In this document: positions 5,937 through 6,364 of the stretch, one piece after another
Numbering within the stretch: position 1 is the stretch's first letter
Layout: every line of letters starts with the position of its first letter
Assembly: GCA_030145595.1 (NCBI GenBank)
Contig: JAQYVG010000197.1
Span: 1-6,364, forward strand
Direction of reading: 5' to 3'
From: Desulfobacterales bacterium
Lineage (GTDB): Bacteria; Desulfobacterota; Desulfobacteria; Desulfobacterales; UBA11574
Length of the DNA stretch: 6,364 nt
Translations under genes and position numbers: made by a program
The notes under the pieces: model-generated
What the model was told of the DNA's origin: nothing
The model's database searches: none
Seen by the model: the letters and a program-made list of their open reading frames with translations, nothing else

Positions 5937-6364
5937 ATGAACCAAGCAAGTGCGCCAACGGCAGAAAAATGTGCAGAAGTAGAAATAGATTACATGGAGC
6001 TGGATAAGATCATTGAAGAAGAGTTCGGCAATGATAAAGAGAACCTGATTATGATTCTTCAGGCGATTCAACGGCGCTACAATTACCTGCCCCAACCCAC
6101 CTTGAAGTATCTTTCTGAAAAAATAAGTGTCCCTTACAGTCAGATTTACGGTGTCGGTACGTTTTATGCCACGTTCAGTCTGGAGCCCAAAGGACGGAAC
6201 ATTATTTCCATCTGCCTGGGCACCGCCTGCCACGTTCGAGGTGGTGAGAGGGTACGCGAGAGAATTCAGGATACTTTGAACTTAAACGGCAAGCATACCA
6301 CGGACGATATGCGTTTTACCCTTGAGGGTGTGCGCTGTATCGGTTGTTGCAGCCTGGGGCCGGT
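5937..6364 (+). CDS. NuoE/HndA-like [2Fe-2S] subunit, 3' end beyond window
   Basis: This thioredoxin-fold [2Fe-2S] subunit passes electrons to or from the NuoF-like NAD(H) flavoprotein in complex I, NAD-reducing hydrogenases and bifurcating complexes. The open frame covers 142 complete codons and runs off the window. The helical N-terminal part has the family pattern LIMILQAIQRRYNYLP (37-52) and IYGVGTFYATF (70-80). The four cluster ligands are all present with classical spacing: Cys93, Cys98, Cys134 and Cys138 (CX4C, 35 residues, CX3C). ATG 5937 is preceded by AAAGGA at 5923-5928 with normal spacing. It lies 24 bases after the short hdrA and is clearly in the same operon. The context suggests that a NuoF-like gene follows and that the Hdr module is coupled to NADH. 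It is not part of a standard 14-gene complex I operon as seen here. Confidence 0.93.
   Translation, partial: MNQASAPTAEKCAEVEIDYMELDKIIEEEFGNDKENLIMILQAIQRRYNYLPQPTLKYLSEKISVPYSQIYGVGTFYATFSLEPKGRNIISICLGTACHVRGGERVRERIQDTLNLNGKHTTDDMRFTLEGVRCIGCCSLGP

Noticed and set aside
5487..6233. Minus-strand ORFs opposite hdrA and the nuoE-like gene
   Set aside because: Both strands cannot be explained equally; the plus strand carries HdrA motifs with an in-frame UGA and the four NuoE cysteines, so the minus frames are shadows made to look larger because the UGA breaks the plus frame.

Overview
The window looks like a chromosomal segment from an anaerobic member of the Desulfobacterales or a close relative (Thermodesulfobacteriota, formerly Deltaproteobacteria). 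The reasons are a heterodisulfide-reductase (Hdr) type electron-transfer operon, an HdrA homologue that keeps its frame only if a UGA codon is read as selenocysteine, and the general protein style. The taxonomic call is an inference from protein features, not from a marker-gene comparison.

Layout. Positions 54-1189 (minus strand) carry a tRNA-Leu(UAG) followed 29 bases later by tig (trigger factor). The tig frame ends early at a TAG near the window edge, so its C-terminal region is missing or lies beyond a read-through codon. Positions 1190-1367 are an AT-rich divergent intergenic region with a possible promoter and a palindrome. Positions 1368-2123 (plus) encode an exported N-acetylmuramoyl-L-alanine amidase with its zinc ligands and catalytic glutamate intact. 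Positions 2121-2452 hold two copies of an imperfectly palindromic repeat. Copy 1 begins on the amidase stop codon, and copy 2 carries an extra 26-base palindromic insertion. Positions 2453-2751 are AT-rich and contain only a doubtful minus-strand small ORF or gene remnant.

Positions 2767-6364 (plus) form an electron-transfer operon with a strong Shine-Dalgarno site before its first gene. (1) A 590-residue membrane protein joins a cytochrome-b-like membrane part, a CXXCH motif and two tandem HdrC-like modules (four [4Fe-4S] motifs). (2) HdrB follows, with two complete CCG domains. (3) Next is a very short 131-residue HdrA with selenocysteine at position 60 and a plausible SECIS hairpin just after the UGA. 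(4) Last is the start of a NuoE/HndA-like [2Fe-2S] subunit, cut by the window end.

Together these suggest a membrane-anchored Hdr complex that exchanges electrons between a thiol/disulfide-type or other HdrB substrate, a quinone or periplasmic cytochrome c pool, and NAD(H) through a NuoE/NuoF-like module that probably continues downstream. The physiological substrate cannot be read from this sequence. The main points for follow-up are the selenocysteine mini-HdrA, the unusual fusion protein, and the early TAG in tig.
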